From: Flagellimonas aurea
GTDB lineage: Bacteria > Bacteroidota > Bacteroidia > Flavobacteriales > Flavobacteriaceae
Direction: 5' to 3'
Length of the DNA: 64,000 bases
NCBI RefSeq assembly: GCF_017313785.1
Contig: NZ_JAFLNL010000005.1
Location: forward strand, 62,001-126,000
Position 1 is the stretch's first letter, and every line of letters starts with the position of its first letter. Of this stretch, positions 28,088-35,854 are shown in pieces. Below the pieces are notes generated by a model. That model searched no databases, was not told the DNA's origin, and worked only from the letters and a program-made list of their open reading frames with translations. The translations under genes were made by a program, and so were the position numbers.

Positions 28088-28762
28088 CTATTCGAGGGTA
28101 TTATAGATTTCCAATAGTCTTTCTTTGGCTCTTTTAAGCCGCATTTTAACTGCGCTCTCCCCTATATCCAATAAGTTTACCAGTTCCTTTATACTGGCTC
28201 CGTCCTGATACTTCAACAATAAAATAGACCGCTCTTCGGCGGAGATGATTTCCAAGCATTTCTTGAGCTTATCAGCTTTCATTTCAAACAAGCTCTCATC
28301 GGGCACCTCTTCAGTAAGTTTGTATTCCGAACTTTCGACCTGTACGGATTTATCCCGTATTTTAAGTTGCTTGTTCCGGTTTACATAGTTCACACAAAAA
28401 TTATAGGTAAAAGAATATAGCCATGTAGAAAACTTCGATTTTCCCTTAAAGGTGCGAAGTTTGATAAATAGTTGAAGAAAGACATCTTGGGTCAAGTCTT
28501 CCGCCTCGTCCGCAGATTTCGCAAATCCGTAACATTTGTTATAGACCATTTTCACATAGCGGTCATACAACTTCCCAAAGAGCATAGGGTCATTGTCCGC
28601 CACAATCTGTTTTACTAATTCCTCATCAGAAAGATGTACGTATAAGTCTTCCTTTTCCAAAAACGCTTTGTCGGGGTTACTTATAAGTATTAGAAACAAG
28701 TTTTTAAAAAAAGTCACTTCAAAAACAGATTTATTGGTCAGGCTTTTTAAAATGGGGCGCAA
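28088..28762 (-). CDS. ECF-type RNA polymerase sigma factor
   Basis: The 224-residue frame has region 2 (ADEAEDLTQDVFLQLFIKLRTFKG, FSTWLYSFTYNFCVNYV) and region 4 (YQDGASIKELVNLLDIGESAVKMRLKRAKERLLE). About 30 N-terminal residues before EKEDLYVHLSDEELVKQI look unlike the family and may not be translated; an alternative non-ATG start inside cannot be ruled out. The stop touches the small-protein ATG, and the MscS channel gene follows, so the three may form one transcript. No anti-sigma homologue is adjacent. Confidence 0.88.
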   Translation of the reverse strand: MRPILKSLTNKSVFEVTFFKNLFLILISNPDKAFLEKEDLYVHLSDEELVKQIVADNDPMLFGKLYDRYVKMVYNKCYGFAKSADEAEDLTQDVFLQLFIKLRTFKGKSKFSTWLYSFTYNFCVNYVNRNKQLKIRDKSVQVESSEYKLTEEVPDESLFEMKADKLKKCLEIISAEERSILLLKYQDGASIKELVNLLDIGESAVKMRLKRAKERLLEIYNTLE

Positions 28763-28780
28763 AATAACGGATTTTCACAC

Positions 28781-28788
28781 TATATTTG
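28781..28788 (+). promoter_or_regulatory. Candidate -7 box TATATTTG
   Basis: A TAnnTTTG match ends 14 bases before the lipoprotein ATG, in a 40-base divergent gap with the ECF sigma gene. Confidence 0.45.
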
Positions 28789-28802
28789 GTTAAAAATCAG
28801 AT

Positions 28803-29492
28803 ATGAAGACCTATTACATCGTTGGATTGTTCGCTATTTTATTTTTCGCATCCTGTAAAACGGAGCCAAAACAAAAAGAGGAGACCCAAGAAGCGACCGA
28901 AACCGATAAATCGGTCCCGGAACTTATTGCCGAAGCCCATGGTTTTGAAAACTGGTCGGCTGTGAAGGAAATCACATTTACCTTTAATGTAGATAGGGAT
29001 TCCATGCATTTTGAGCGTAGTTGGGACTGGAAACCCAAGAGCAACACTGTTACTGCCATTTCGGGACCCGACACCCTTACATACAACCGAAATTCCATGG
29101 ACAGCATTGCCCTAAAAACAAACAGTGGTTTTATAAATGACAGATATTGGTTGATGGCCCCTTTTAATTTAATGTGGGACTCCGGCAACTATACCTACGA
29201 ACATACAGCTGAGGCCACCGCTCCAATTAGCAAAGAGCCTATGCAAAAACTCACCATAGTGTATGCCAACGAAGGTGGTTACACTCCCGGTGATGCCTAT
29301 GATTTCTATTTTAAGGACGACTATATAATTCGCGAGTGGGCCTATCGAAAATCCAACCAAGAAGAGTCCAACTTGGTCTCCACTTGGGAAGATTATGTAG
29401 AGATGCAGGGGTTGCAGTTAGCGAAGCAGCACAATCGTCCCGAAGGTGGCACCAACTTATATTTTACCGGGCTTACGGTAAGCAAGGAGTAA
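28803..29492 (+). CDS. Lipoprotein of unknown function
   Basis: The 229-residue product begins MKTYYIVGLFAILFFASC, a lipoprotein signal with the acylated cysteine at residue 18, followed by a charged linker rich in Lys, Glu and Thr. The mature part (from ELIAEAHGFENWSAVKEI) looks like a beta-rich soluble domain with many aromatic residues. It resembles a family of flavobacterial outer-membrane lipoproteins that begin with a FENW segment; no function is known to me. It stands alone, divergent from the ECF sigma gene. Confidence 0.75.
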   Translation: MKTYYIVGLFAILFFASCKTEPKQKEETQEATETDKSVPELIAEAHGFENWSAVKEITFTFNVDRDSMHFERSWDWKPKSNTVTAISGPDTLTYNRNSMDSIALKTNSGFINDRYWLMAPFNLMWDSGNYTYEHTAEATAPISKEPMQKLTIVYANEGGYTPGDAYDFYFKDDYIIREWAYRKSNQEESNLVSTWEDYVEMQGLQLAKQHNRPEGGTNLYFTGLTVSKE

Positions 29493-29625
29493 TAGAATTC
29501 GATTTTGTGAGCATGGTTTGCTTACAAAAAGCATTTTCAAAATTCTCCCCGGCGCTTAAAAAATGATGTTTCCCATCGTTTATTTTCCTATTTCGGGAAA
29601 TGAAACTTTTGAAACAAAACTATAA

Positions 29626-31131
29626 ATGCGAATTAAAAACCTTATCATCCCATTATTTTGTCTGGTGACCATACATGTACAAGCACAGGATAATTGGCTC
29701 ACCAAAAAACAAATAACAGAGGATGTTGAATTTTTGACCAAAACATTAAATGAAAAGTCTTCCTATGCTTATCTGAACGGTTTTGATTTCAACAAGGATT
29801 TTGAAATCTATCTTACATCGTTAAAAGATTCCACAAGACTTAAAAATTTTGGTTTGTTTATCACCAACACCTTGGCCAAAATCGCGGATAGACATTCCGC
29901 TTTAAATGGCATTAGAGGCTACAGCCTAAACGAATCCTTATTCTTACCATTTGTTTACGCACCTGTAAACGATAAAGTTGTTGTCTTGAATTATGATCAG
30001 GATGAAAACTTGAAAATCCTAAATCCCCGCTTCCCCTACCTCAAAAAGATTGATGGTCTCGACATAGATAAATTCTTGCAAAAAACGCGGCCAGAAGACA
30101 TTAAGGCCTCCAAAGAGACCTATTTTACCCTAGCAGTTCGCGACATTAGGGACATTCAAAAAAACTACATCCTATTGGACAAAGCACTACCGAAAGAAAT
30201 CGAATTAACGCTTTCGGACGCTGTATTGCAAAATGACACTGTTTTAGTTGTTCCCGTAAAAGATAAATCAGAAAGGCAAAGACCATGGGATGAAAAATTT
30301 GAAAGGGACTATCTTTTTATAAAGGACGAGGACTTTAACCAACCCGAAAATATTGCTGGGCTATTTAGTTTGGACGACAACATCGCATACATCAAACTAC
30401 CGGAAATGGTAAGTAAGGATGAAGCTCCCCTACTTTTTGAGAAAGTCAATTCATTTATGAAATCCATTCAAAACGACAGCGAAGCCCTAATTATCGATGT
30501 CAGGGCCAATGGTGGAGGAACACGGGATTTGCTATATGAATTTGCAAAATATTTGATTCACCCTGACTCCATTCATATTGTAAATGTAGTCAAGCAAAGA
30601 GGGCCACTCCCCTTACCAAAAGATTATAAAGAAAGCCTACACAGCCGATTTTTATATTCTTTTTCGGAATTGGATGACAGGGAACAGAAAAAGGCAACGG
30701 AGTTTTTAAAAAATTTTGAACCCATCTATGAATTAGATGAAGCAAAATACAGCGAATATTATTTTGGATTGTTAAATGGAGAGAAATTATCCACAGAAGG
30801 ACTCTACTACAACAAGCCTATCTATATTTTGGCCAACGAAAAAACATTTAGTGCCGCATCTGTTTTCGTCTCTGCTTTCAAAGGAATTCCGAATATAAAA
30901 ATTGTTGGGGTAACAACGGATGGTTCTAGTGGCAATAGCGATTGGGTCGACCTCCCAAATTCAAAATTGTTCGGGAAAATCAGTACAATGGTCTCCTTTC
31001 AAAAAGATGGAAAGGTTTTGGACGGCTACGGAACAACACCTGATATAAAAATAGAAAGGGATATGAACCAAGTGCTTTGGCAATCGGACACACAGCTTGA
31101 AAAGTTAAGAGCCCTGATAAAGGAAAAATAA
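29626..31131 (+). CDS. Exported S41 family peptidase
   Basis: The 501-residue product has a signal peptide (MRIKNLIIPLFCLVTIHVQA) and an S41 catalytic domain in the second half: LIIDVRANGGG at about 285-295, the nucleophile Ser409 in EKTFSAASVFVSA, and the GVTTDGSSGNSD turn. The nucleophile context fits tricorn/CtpA-type serine peptidases. No PDZ domain is evident. It should act in the periplasm or at the cell surface. Flanked by roughly 130-base gaps, it is probably a single gene. Confidence 0.85.
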   Translation: MRIKNLIIPLFCLVTIHVQAQDNWLTKKQITEDVEFLTKTLNEKSSYAYLNGFDFNKDFEIYLTSLKDSTRLKNFGLFITNTLAKIADRHSALNGIRGYSLNESLFLPFVYAPVNDKVVVLNYDQDENLKILNPRFPYLKKIDGLDIDKFLQKTRPEDIKASKETYFTLAVRDIRDIQKNYILLDKALPKEIELTLSDAVLQNDTVLVVPVKDKSERQRPWDEKFERDYLFIKDEDFNQPENIAGLFSLDDNIAYIKLPEMVSKDEAPLLFEKVNSFMKSIQNDSEALIIDVRANGGGTRDLLYEFAKYLIHPDSIHIVNVVKQRGPLPLPKDYKESLHSRFLYSFSELDDREQKKATEFLKNFEPIYELDEAKYSEYYFGLLNGEKLSTEGLYYNKPIYILANEKTFSAASVFVSAFKGIPNIKIVGVTTDGSSGNSDWVDLPNSKLFGKISTMVSFQKDGKVLDGYGTTPDIKIERDMNQVLWQSDTQLEKLRALIKEK

Positions 31132-31266
31132 CTGTCTCCTATATGTGAGAAGTTGGTATAGCCGGAAACTGATAACTTAGAAAATCATATGACCTGCAAT
31201 CGGCCAAATAATTCGTTACAGTTATGGAACATTGATCAATTCTGATATGAGCACATACAATTGATT

Positions 31267-32415
31267 TTATTTCCCCCTCCTTCGCAGAAAAAATGTAATC
31301 CCAAAAACCAAAAGGGCCATACACAGCAACAGGACAAAGCTATAGTTTAGAGAGGCGCTTTCGGCAATAAACCCTAGAATAACAGGCCCCAACAAAAATC
31401 CGATATACCCGAACCCAGCTATAAAAGCAACACCTTGGGAAGAATCCACCCCTTTTACATTCCCTCCGATACGGAACAATTCGGGTACTATGACCGAAAA
31501 ACCAAGACCGTTAAGAGCAAATCCAATTATGGACCAAGTAGTGTTTTGTGTCAGCACCAAAACAAAACCAATAGTAGCAATTAGTGCTCCCAACCCTACT
31601 ATTCTTATGGGCCCAATTTTTGCGCTGATACCATCGCCCAGAAACCGACCTAAGGTCATAGTTGTGGAAAATGCCAAGAATCCCGCACCAATGAGCAGCT
31701 CTGGTGCCATGGTCATTTCTTTGAGGTAAAGTGCGCTCCAATCTATAATGGCACCTTCGCTACCAAAGGATACAAACCCAATAATGCCCAGCAAAAGCAA
31801 CGGCTTGAACAATTTTAAGCTGAAAGGTTCCTTCTCTACTGGAGCGGCAACCACTTGGATATAATGTTTCTTTAGAAAAAAATTGATGATAAATACCAAC
31901 ACCACGGTAACGCCCATGTGCAACACAGGGTTTCCAATCACAGGAATCAGGAAACTGCCCAGGCCTACCAAAATACCGCCCAAACTAAAAAAGCCATGGG
32001 CCGCGGACATAAAGTTTTGTTTGTCTTCCTTTTCAATCTCGGTGACCAAAGTGTTTATGGCTATATCTATAAATCCATTGCTTGCCCCAAAAAGGTACAA
32101 CGCTGCCATCAGCATATAATAATTGGGTGCCATAAGCGGCAACATTGCTGTTATGGAAGCAAATATTACCCCATACCATGACGACCTTCCGACCCCAAGT
32201 TTATTGATGACCTTGGAAGCCACAGGGAAAATAGTAAAAACCCCCAGCGACAAGCAGAACAGGGCTATTCCCAAATCGGCCTTGTTTATGTCCAGTTTTT
32301 CCTTTACGGTAGGAATATAAATGGCCCATGTACCAAACCAAATATTGATACTGGTGAATACCCATGCCACTCCAAAATATCGTGGATTGGACAAAATAAG
32401 CCATAGGGATTTCAT
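31267..32415 (-). CDS. Major facilitator superfamily transporter (YbjJ-like)
   Basis: The 382-residue product has about twelve hydrophobic helices and short loops with basic residues, such as VINKLGVGRSSW after the third helix. The organisation and the N-terminal SINIWFGTWAIYIPTVKEKL segment resemble the YbjJ-type MFS group. Substrate unknown. It lies 41 bases downstream of kynU on the same strand, so it could move a tryptophan-pathway compound, though that is only positional evidence. Confidence 0.85.
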   Translation of the reverse strand: MKSLWLILSNPRYFGVAWVFTSINIWFGTWAIYIPTVKEKLDINKADLGIALFCLSLGVFTIFPVASKVINKLGVGRSSWYGVIFASITAMLPLMAPNYYMLMAALYLFGASNGFIDIAINTLVTEIEKEDKQNFMSAAHGFFSLGGILVGLGSFLIPVIGNPVLHMGVTVVLVFIINFFLKKHYIQVVAAPVEKEPFSLKLFKPLLLLGIIGFVSFGSEGAIIDWSALYLKEMTMAPELLIGAGFLAFSTTMTLGRFLGDGISAKIGPIRIVGLGALIATIGFVLVLTQNTTWSIIGFALNGLGFSVIVPELFRIGGNVKGVDSSQGVAFIAGFGYIGFLLGPVILGFIAESASLNYSFVLLLCMALLVFGITFFLRRRGK

Positions 32416-32456
32416 CTAATGGTGGTGTTTAGTCGGTTCATTTAGTGCATTGGTTC

Positions 32457-33725
32457 TTATTTGCCCTGTATACCCTCTTTTAAGATTTGTCCAAAACGAT
32501 ACATATCCTCGTACGAACAGTACAAAGGTGCGGGTGCCAATCGAATAACATTCGGCTCCCTCCAATCGGTGATTACACCTTTTTTCATTAAATAGTCAAA
32601 GATGGACTTGCCCTCACCGTGCAAAAACACGGAAAGTTGACATCCCCTGTCTGCAGGGGTAATAATTTCAAATGAGCTATCCACCTCCTTATCTATCTCG
32701 TGAAGCACATACTCCAGATAGGCAACAATGGTCTTTTGTTTTTTGATCAGGGCATCCATGCCCACTTCATCAAATATTTCCAAGGAGGCCAAATAGGGAG
32801 CTATGGACAAAATGGGCGGATTGCTCAGTTGCCATGCGTCGGCGGTTTCGATAGGGTCGAACTCCGGCCTCATTAAAAAACGTGTCTCTTTTTTGGTTCC
32901 CCACCAGCCTTCAAAACGAGGGATGTCCTCTTTACCCAAGTGTTTTTCGTGCACAAAGACTCCCGATGCGTTCCCCGGGCCACTGTTCATGTATTTATAG
33001 CTGCACCAAGCGGCAAAATCAGCACCCCAATCGTGCAGGTTCAATTTGATGTTTCCAACGCCATGGGCCAAATCCCAACCAACAAAGGCACCAACATCCT
33101 TGCCCGCTTTGGTAATGGCTTTCATATCCAATACTTGCCCATTATAATAATTGACACCACCCATCAACACCAAAGCCAGCTCATCGCCCACTTCATTTAT
33201 TTTTTGGATGATATCCCCGGTACGCCATGCATGTTCCCCATCTCTTTTTTTCACTTCTACTATAGCATCCTCGGGATTCAGTCCGTGATAGCGCACCTGA
33301 CTTTGCAACATATATTGGTCGGACGGAAACGCCTTCTCTTCGCAGATTATCTTGAACCGTTTTTCGGTAGGTCGGTAAAAGGACACCATCAACAAATGAA
33401 GGTTTACGGTTAGGGTGTTCATCACCGAAATTTCCTTGGGTTTTGCCCCTACGACCTTACCCAAACCCTCGGCCAGTCTTTCGTGATAATCCCACCAAGG
33501 CTTGTCAGCGTAAAAGTGTCCTTCGACAGCGAGCTCTCGCCAGTCCTTCATAACCTCATCAACAAACTTTTGGGTACGTTTGGGTTGAAGCCCAAGTGAG
33601 TTGCCCGTAAAATAGATTACATCCTTACCGTTGACTTGTGGATAGTGGAATTCATTTCTATAGGAAGCCAATGCATCGGAAGCATCGAGCTTTTTGGCAA
33701 ATTCAAGCGTATTCTCGAATGTCAT
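32457..33725 (-). CDS. kynU: Kynureninase
   Basis: The 422-residue PLP enzyme has FTGNSLGLQP near the N-terminus, VNLHLLM and SFYRPT in the first third, the DLAHGVGN aspartate that contacts PLP, and the Schiff-base lysine in AAWCSYKYMNSGPG. It cleaves 3-hydroxykynurenine to 3-hydroxyanthranilate and alanine. Together with kmo at 21804-23153 it supplies two consecutive steps of the kynurenine route to quinolinate and NAD; tryptophan dioxygenase and 3-hydroxyanthranilate dioxygenase are not in the window. Confidence 0.93.
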   Translation of the reverse strand: MTFENTLEFAKKLDASDALASYRNEFHYPQVNGKDVIYFTGNSLGLQPKRTQKFVDEVMKDWRELAVEGHFYADKPWWDYHERLAEGLGKVVGAKPKEISVMNTLTVNLHLLMVSFYRPTEKRFKIICEEKAFPSDQYMLQSQVRYHGLNPEDAIVEVKKRDGEHAWRTGDIIQKINEVGDELALVLMGGVNYYNGQVLDMKAITKAGKDVGAFVGWDLAHGVGNIKLNLHDWGADFAAWCSYKYMNSGPGNASGVFVHEKHLGKEDIPRFEGWWGTKKETRFLMRPEFDPIETADAWQLSNPPILSIAPYLASLEIFDEVGMDALIKKQKTIVAYLEYVLHEIDKEVDSSFEIITPADRGCQLSVFLHGEGKSIFDYLMKKGVITDWREPNVIRLAPAPLYCSYEDMYRFGQILKEGIQGK

Positions 33726-33782
33726 TCTATTTTGGTTTTCATCAAAAATACAATTTGTAACAGTAATGTGATCAAAAGAAAA

Positions 33783-34247
33783 TTACTCCAAACGCATTTC
33801 GATGATGTGCTTTTTAAATCCTACTTTTTCATAAGCCCTGATTGCTGGTAAGTTTTCGTTGTAGACCGTCAATCGGATTTCCTTATAACCTTGTTCCTGG
33901 GACCATTGTTTAAGCCCGTCCACAATCTGAGCATTGATTCCCTTCCCCCGAAAATTTTCATCGGTATACATAAAACCCAAATATGCGTAAAACTCATGGT
34001 CCAGATAATGCCTTGCTTTTTTGGGGATAGCATAGCCCGAAGCAACGACCCCACCATCTATCTCTGCGACCAATACGCATGCTTTTGTATCCTGAATCAT
34101 TTCTCCAATATCGTAATAACTGATAGGCCCTTCTTTTATAGTAACATCAAAAGGGCGCTCCGCCTCAATGATTTCCTGTTCAAAGTTGAGGAGCTTGGGC
34201 AAGTCTTCCAATGTTGCTTTTCGTATGCTTACCTTTGGTAACGTCAT
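33783..34247 (-). CDS. GNAT family N-acetyltransferase
   Basis: The ATG at 34247 (MTLPKVSIRKATLEDL) is preferred over one seven codons upstream. The product of 154 residues has the acetyl-CoA loop FRGKGINAQIVDGL (motif A, R/Q-x-x-G-x-G/A) and the motif B segment NLPAIRAYEKVGFK. Substrate unknown. It is divergent from the O-methyltransferase gene. Confidence 0.85.
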   Translation of the reverse strand: MTLPKVSIRKATLEDLPKLLNFEQEIIEAERPFDVTIKEGPISYYDIGEMIQDTKACVLVAEIDGGVVASGYAIPKKARHYLDHEFYAYLGFMYTDENFRGKGINAQIVDGLKQWSQEQGYKEIRLTVYNENLPAIRAYEKVGFKKHIIEMRLE

Positions 34248-34291
34248 GAGGTTCTTTTGTTTTATCAAGCAGTCAATGTAGTTCTTTTCTA

Positions 34292-34299
34292 TATTTTTG
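34292..34299 (+). promoter_or_regulatory. Candidate -7 box TATTTTTG
   Basis: A TAnnTTTG match ends 13 bases before the O-methyltransferase ATG. Confidence 0.42.
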
Positions 34300-34312
34300 C
34301 GAAAAATATATC

Positions 34313-34954
34313 ATGCATTTCCTATCGCCCATTTTGGAGAGTTATATTGCCAACAGTTCGGAGGACGAGCCCAAATTATTGCAGGAACTCACCCGTGAGA
34401 CACACTTAAAGGTGGTGCAGCCCCGAATGATCACCGGGCATTTTCAAGGAAGGGTGTTAAGTTTGTTGTCCAAGATCATCAACCCCAAATATATTTTGGA
34501 AATTGGCACCTACACGGGCTATTCGGCCTTGTGTTTGGCGGAAGGGCTTCAAAAAGATGGGGAGCTGCATACCATTGAGGTGAACGAGGAACTCCATGAA
34601 ATGCAGCGCAGGTATTTTGATAGAAGCGGGTTTGGCCCTCAAATCAAACAACATATTGGGGATGCACTTGATATTGTTCCCGAGCTTGACCCAACTTTTG
34701 ACCTTGTTTTTATTGATGCGCAAAAGGTAAACTACGATGCCTATTTTGAAGCGGTTATCCAAAAAACCAGACCAGGCAGTGTTATTCTTTCCGACAATGT
34801 GCTATGGTCCGGAAAAGTGGTGGAACCGTTACAAAAATCAGACAAAGCCACAGCGGTGTTGCTCGAATACAATCAAAAATTAAAGGAAGATCCTAGAGTG
34901 GAAACCGTATTGTTGCCCATTAGGGACGGACTGACGTTGAGTAGGGTGCTATAA
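34313..34954 (+). CDS. O-methyltransferase family 3 (SAM-dependent)
   Basis: The 213-residue product has the SAM-binding motif ILEIGTYTGYSALCLAEGL and the metal-binding DAQKVNY and LSDNVLW segments of the caffeoyl-CoA/catechol O-methyltransferase family. It transfers a methyl group to a hydroxyl of a small aromatic or similar substrate; which one is unknown. Its last 35 bases overlap the end of the convergent PAP2 gene, an unusually long convergent overlap here. Confidence 0.88.
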   Translation: MHFLSPILESYIANSSEDEPKLLQELTRETHLKVVQPRMITGHFQGRVLSLLSKIINPKYILEIGTYTGYSALCLAEGLQKDGELHTIEVNEELHEMQRRYFDRSGFGPQIKQHIGDALDIVPELDPTFDLVFIDAQKVNYDAYFEAVIQKTRPGSVILSDNVLWSGKVVEPLQKSDKATAVLLEYNQKLKEDPRVETVLLPIRDGLTLSRVL

Positions 34955-35492
34955 ATCGTTGGTAAATCCAGAAGAAAAGCAATCCGGACAAAATCCCAAC
35001 CATCGTTCCAACGATAATATCAATGGGGAAATGCACGCCTACGTAAATACGGCTCATGGCAAACAATATGGGCCAGATAAAAAAAAGTATCGCCCATTTT
35101 ACCTTATGGCGTAAAAAAAGAAACACTAAAGTGGTTATGGAAAAGGAACTGGATGCATGGCCAGAGAAAAAGCTATAATCCGTTGGGCTTTTTAAAATAC
35201 GGATCAGGGTGTTGATCTCTTCCGTATTATTGGGCCTTAGCCTAGCCACCGAAACCTTGGTGATATGGGTAATGGCCGTGATAAAAATCACCAAGCCCAG
35301 TACGGTGAGAAACTTGTACAAAGCTTCGGTTTTGGAAAACTTCAGGTAAAAAAGAAGGAGAAAAAGGATAAATAATGGTATCCAAGTGGAAATATTGGTA
35401 ACGGTAGACCAGAAAACGTCGTAATCCTCTATGCCCAGTGCGTTGAGATAAACAAATGTGTCCCTATCCCATTTGAGCAATTTTTCCAACAT
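34920..35492 (-). CDS. PAP2 superfamily membrane phosphatase
   Basis: The 190-residue membrane protein shows the three acid-phosphatase motifs: KVSVARLRP, SFFSGHASSSF (SGH) and SRIYVGVHFPIDIIVG (SRxxxxxHxxxD). It probably dephosphorylates a lipid pyrophosphate or phosphatidate at the membrane, for example undecaprenyl pyrophosphate, but the substrate is not determined. It follows tatA by 6 bases and may be co-transcribed with it. Confidence 0.88.
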   Translation of the reverse strand: MLEKLLKWDRDTFVYLNALGIEDYDVFWSTVTNISTWIPLFILFLLLFYLKFSKTEALYKFLTVLGLVIFITAITHITKVSVARLRPNNTEEINTLIRILKSPTDYSFFSGHASSSFSITTLVFLFLRHKVKWAILFFIWPILFAMSRIYVGVHFPIDIIVGTMVGILSGLLFFWIYQRFIAPYSTSVRP

Positions 35493-35498
35493 AGAATT

Positions 35499-35774
35499 CT
35501 ACTTGTTCAGGTCTCTTTTGATGGAACCGGAAACTTCGTTCACATTCTTCTTTACATCGTCGATTTCCTTACGGATGTTCTTTGTGAAATCAGTATCCAC
35601 ATCATCCGCACTTTTCTGTATTTCGCGTTTAATATCGTCCGTTGCGTCCTTAAGTTGACGCATTCCTTTCCCGAGGCTTTTGGCGATACCGGGAATCTTG
35701 TCCGCACCAAACACCATCACCACTATAAATAGGATGAAAAAAATCTCGGCTCCACTAATAAATAGAAATTGCAT
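35499..35774 (-). CDS. tatA: Sec-independent protein translocase subunit TatA/TatE family
   Basis: The 91-residue product has an N-terminal membrane helix (FLFISGAEIFFILFIVVMVFG), the Gly/Asp hinge GADKIPGIAKSLGKG, an amphipathic helix and a long charged tail. It forms the pore-like component of the Tat export path. Two likely Tat substrates with RR signals are in this window: the GH109-type protein and the M15 peptidase. The PAP2 gene follows by 6 bases. Confidence 0.92.
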   Translation of the reverse strand: MQFLFISGAEIFFILFIVVMVFGADKIPGIAKSLGKGMRQLKDATDDIKREIQKSADDVDTDFTKNIRKEIDDVKKNVNEVSGSIKRDLNK

Positions 35775-35778
35775 GGCA

Positions 35779-35787
35779 CAAATATAA
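35779..35787 (-). promoter_or_regulatory. Candidate -7 box TATATTTG of tatA
   Basis: On the minus strand TATATTTG is followed after about 4 bases by the tatA ATG, so transcription would begin at or very near the start codon (leaderless). Confidence 0.42.
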
Positions 35788-35811
35788 TCAGATCTTCATT
35801 CCAAAATAAAA

Positions 35812-35837
35812 AAAGCCCCGTGAAATCACGGGGCTCT
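35812..35837 (-). terminator. Intrinsic terminator of the M1 peptidase gene
   Basis: A perfect 9-bp stem AGCCCCGTG/CACGGGGCT with a 4-base loop lies just past the M1 peptidase stop; on the minus strand it is followed by a run of seven T. Confidence 0.85.
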
Positions 35838-35854
35838 TAACATAGTTTTTTATG

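Noticed and set aside
28673..28762. First 30 residues of the third ECF sigma frame as a functional extension
   Set aside because: They are Phe/Leu/Asn-rich and unlike the family. No certain alternative start is visible, so the frame is kept but the extension is not interpreted.
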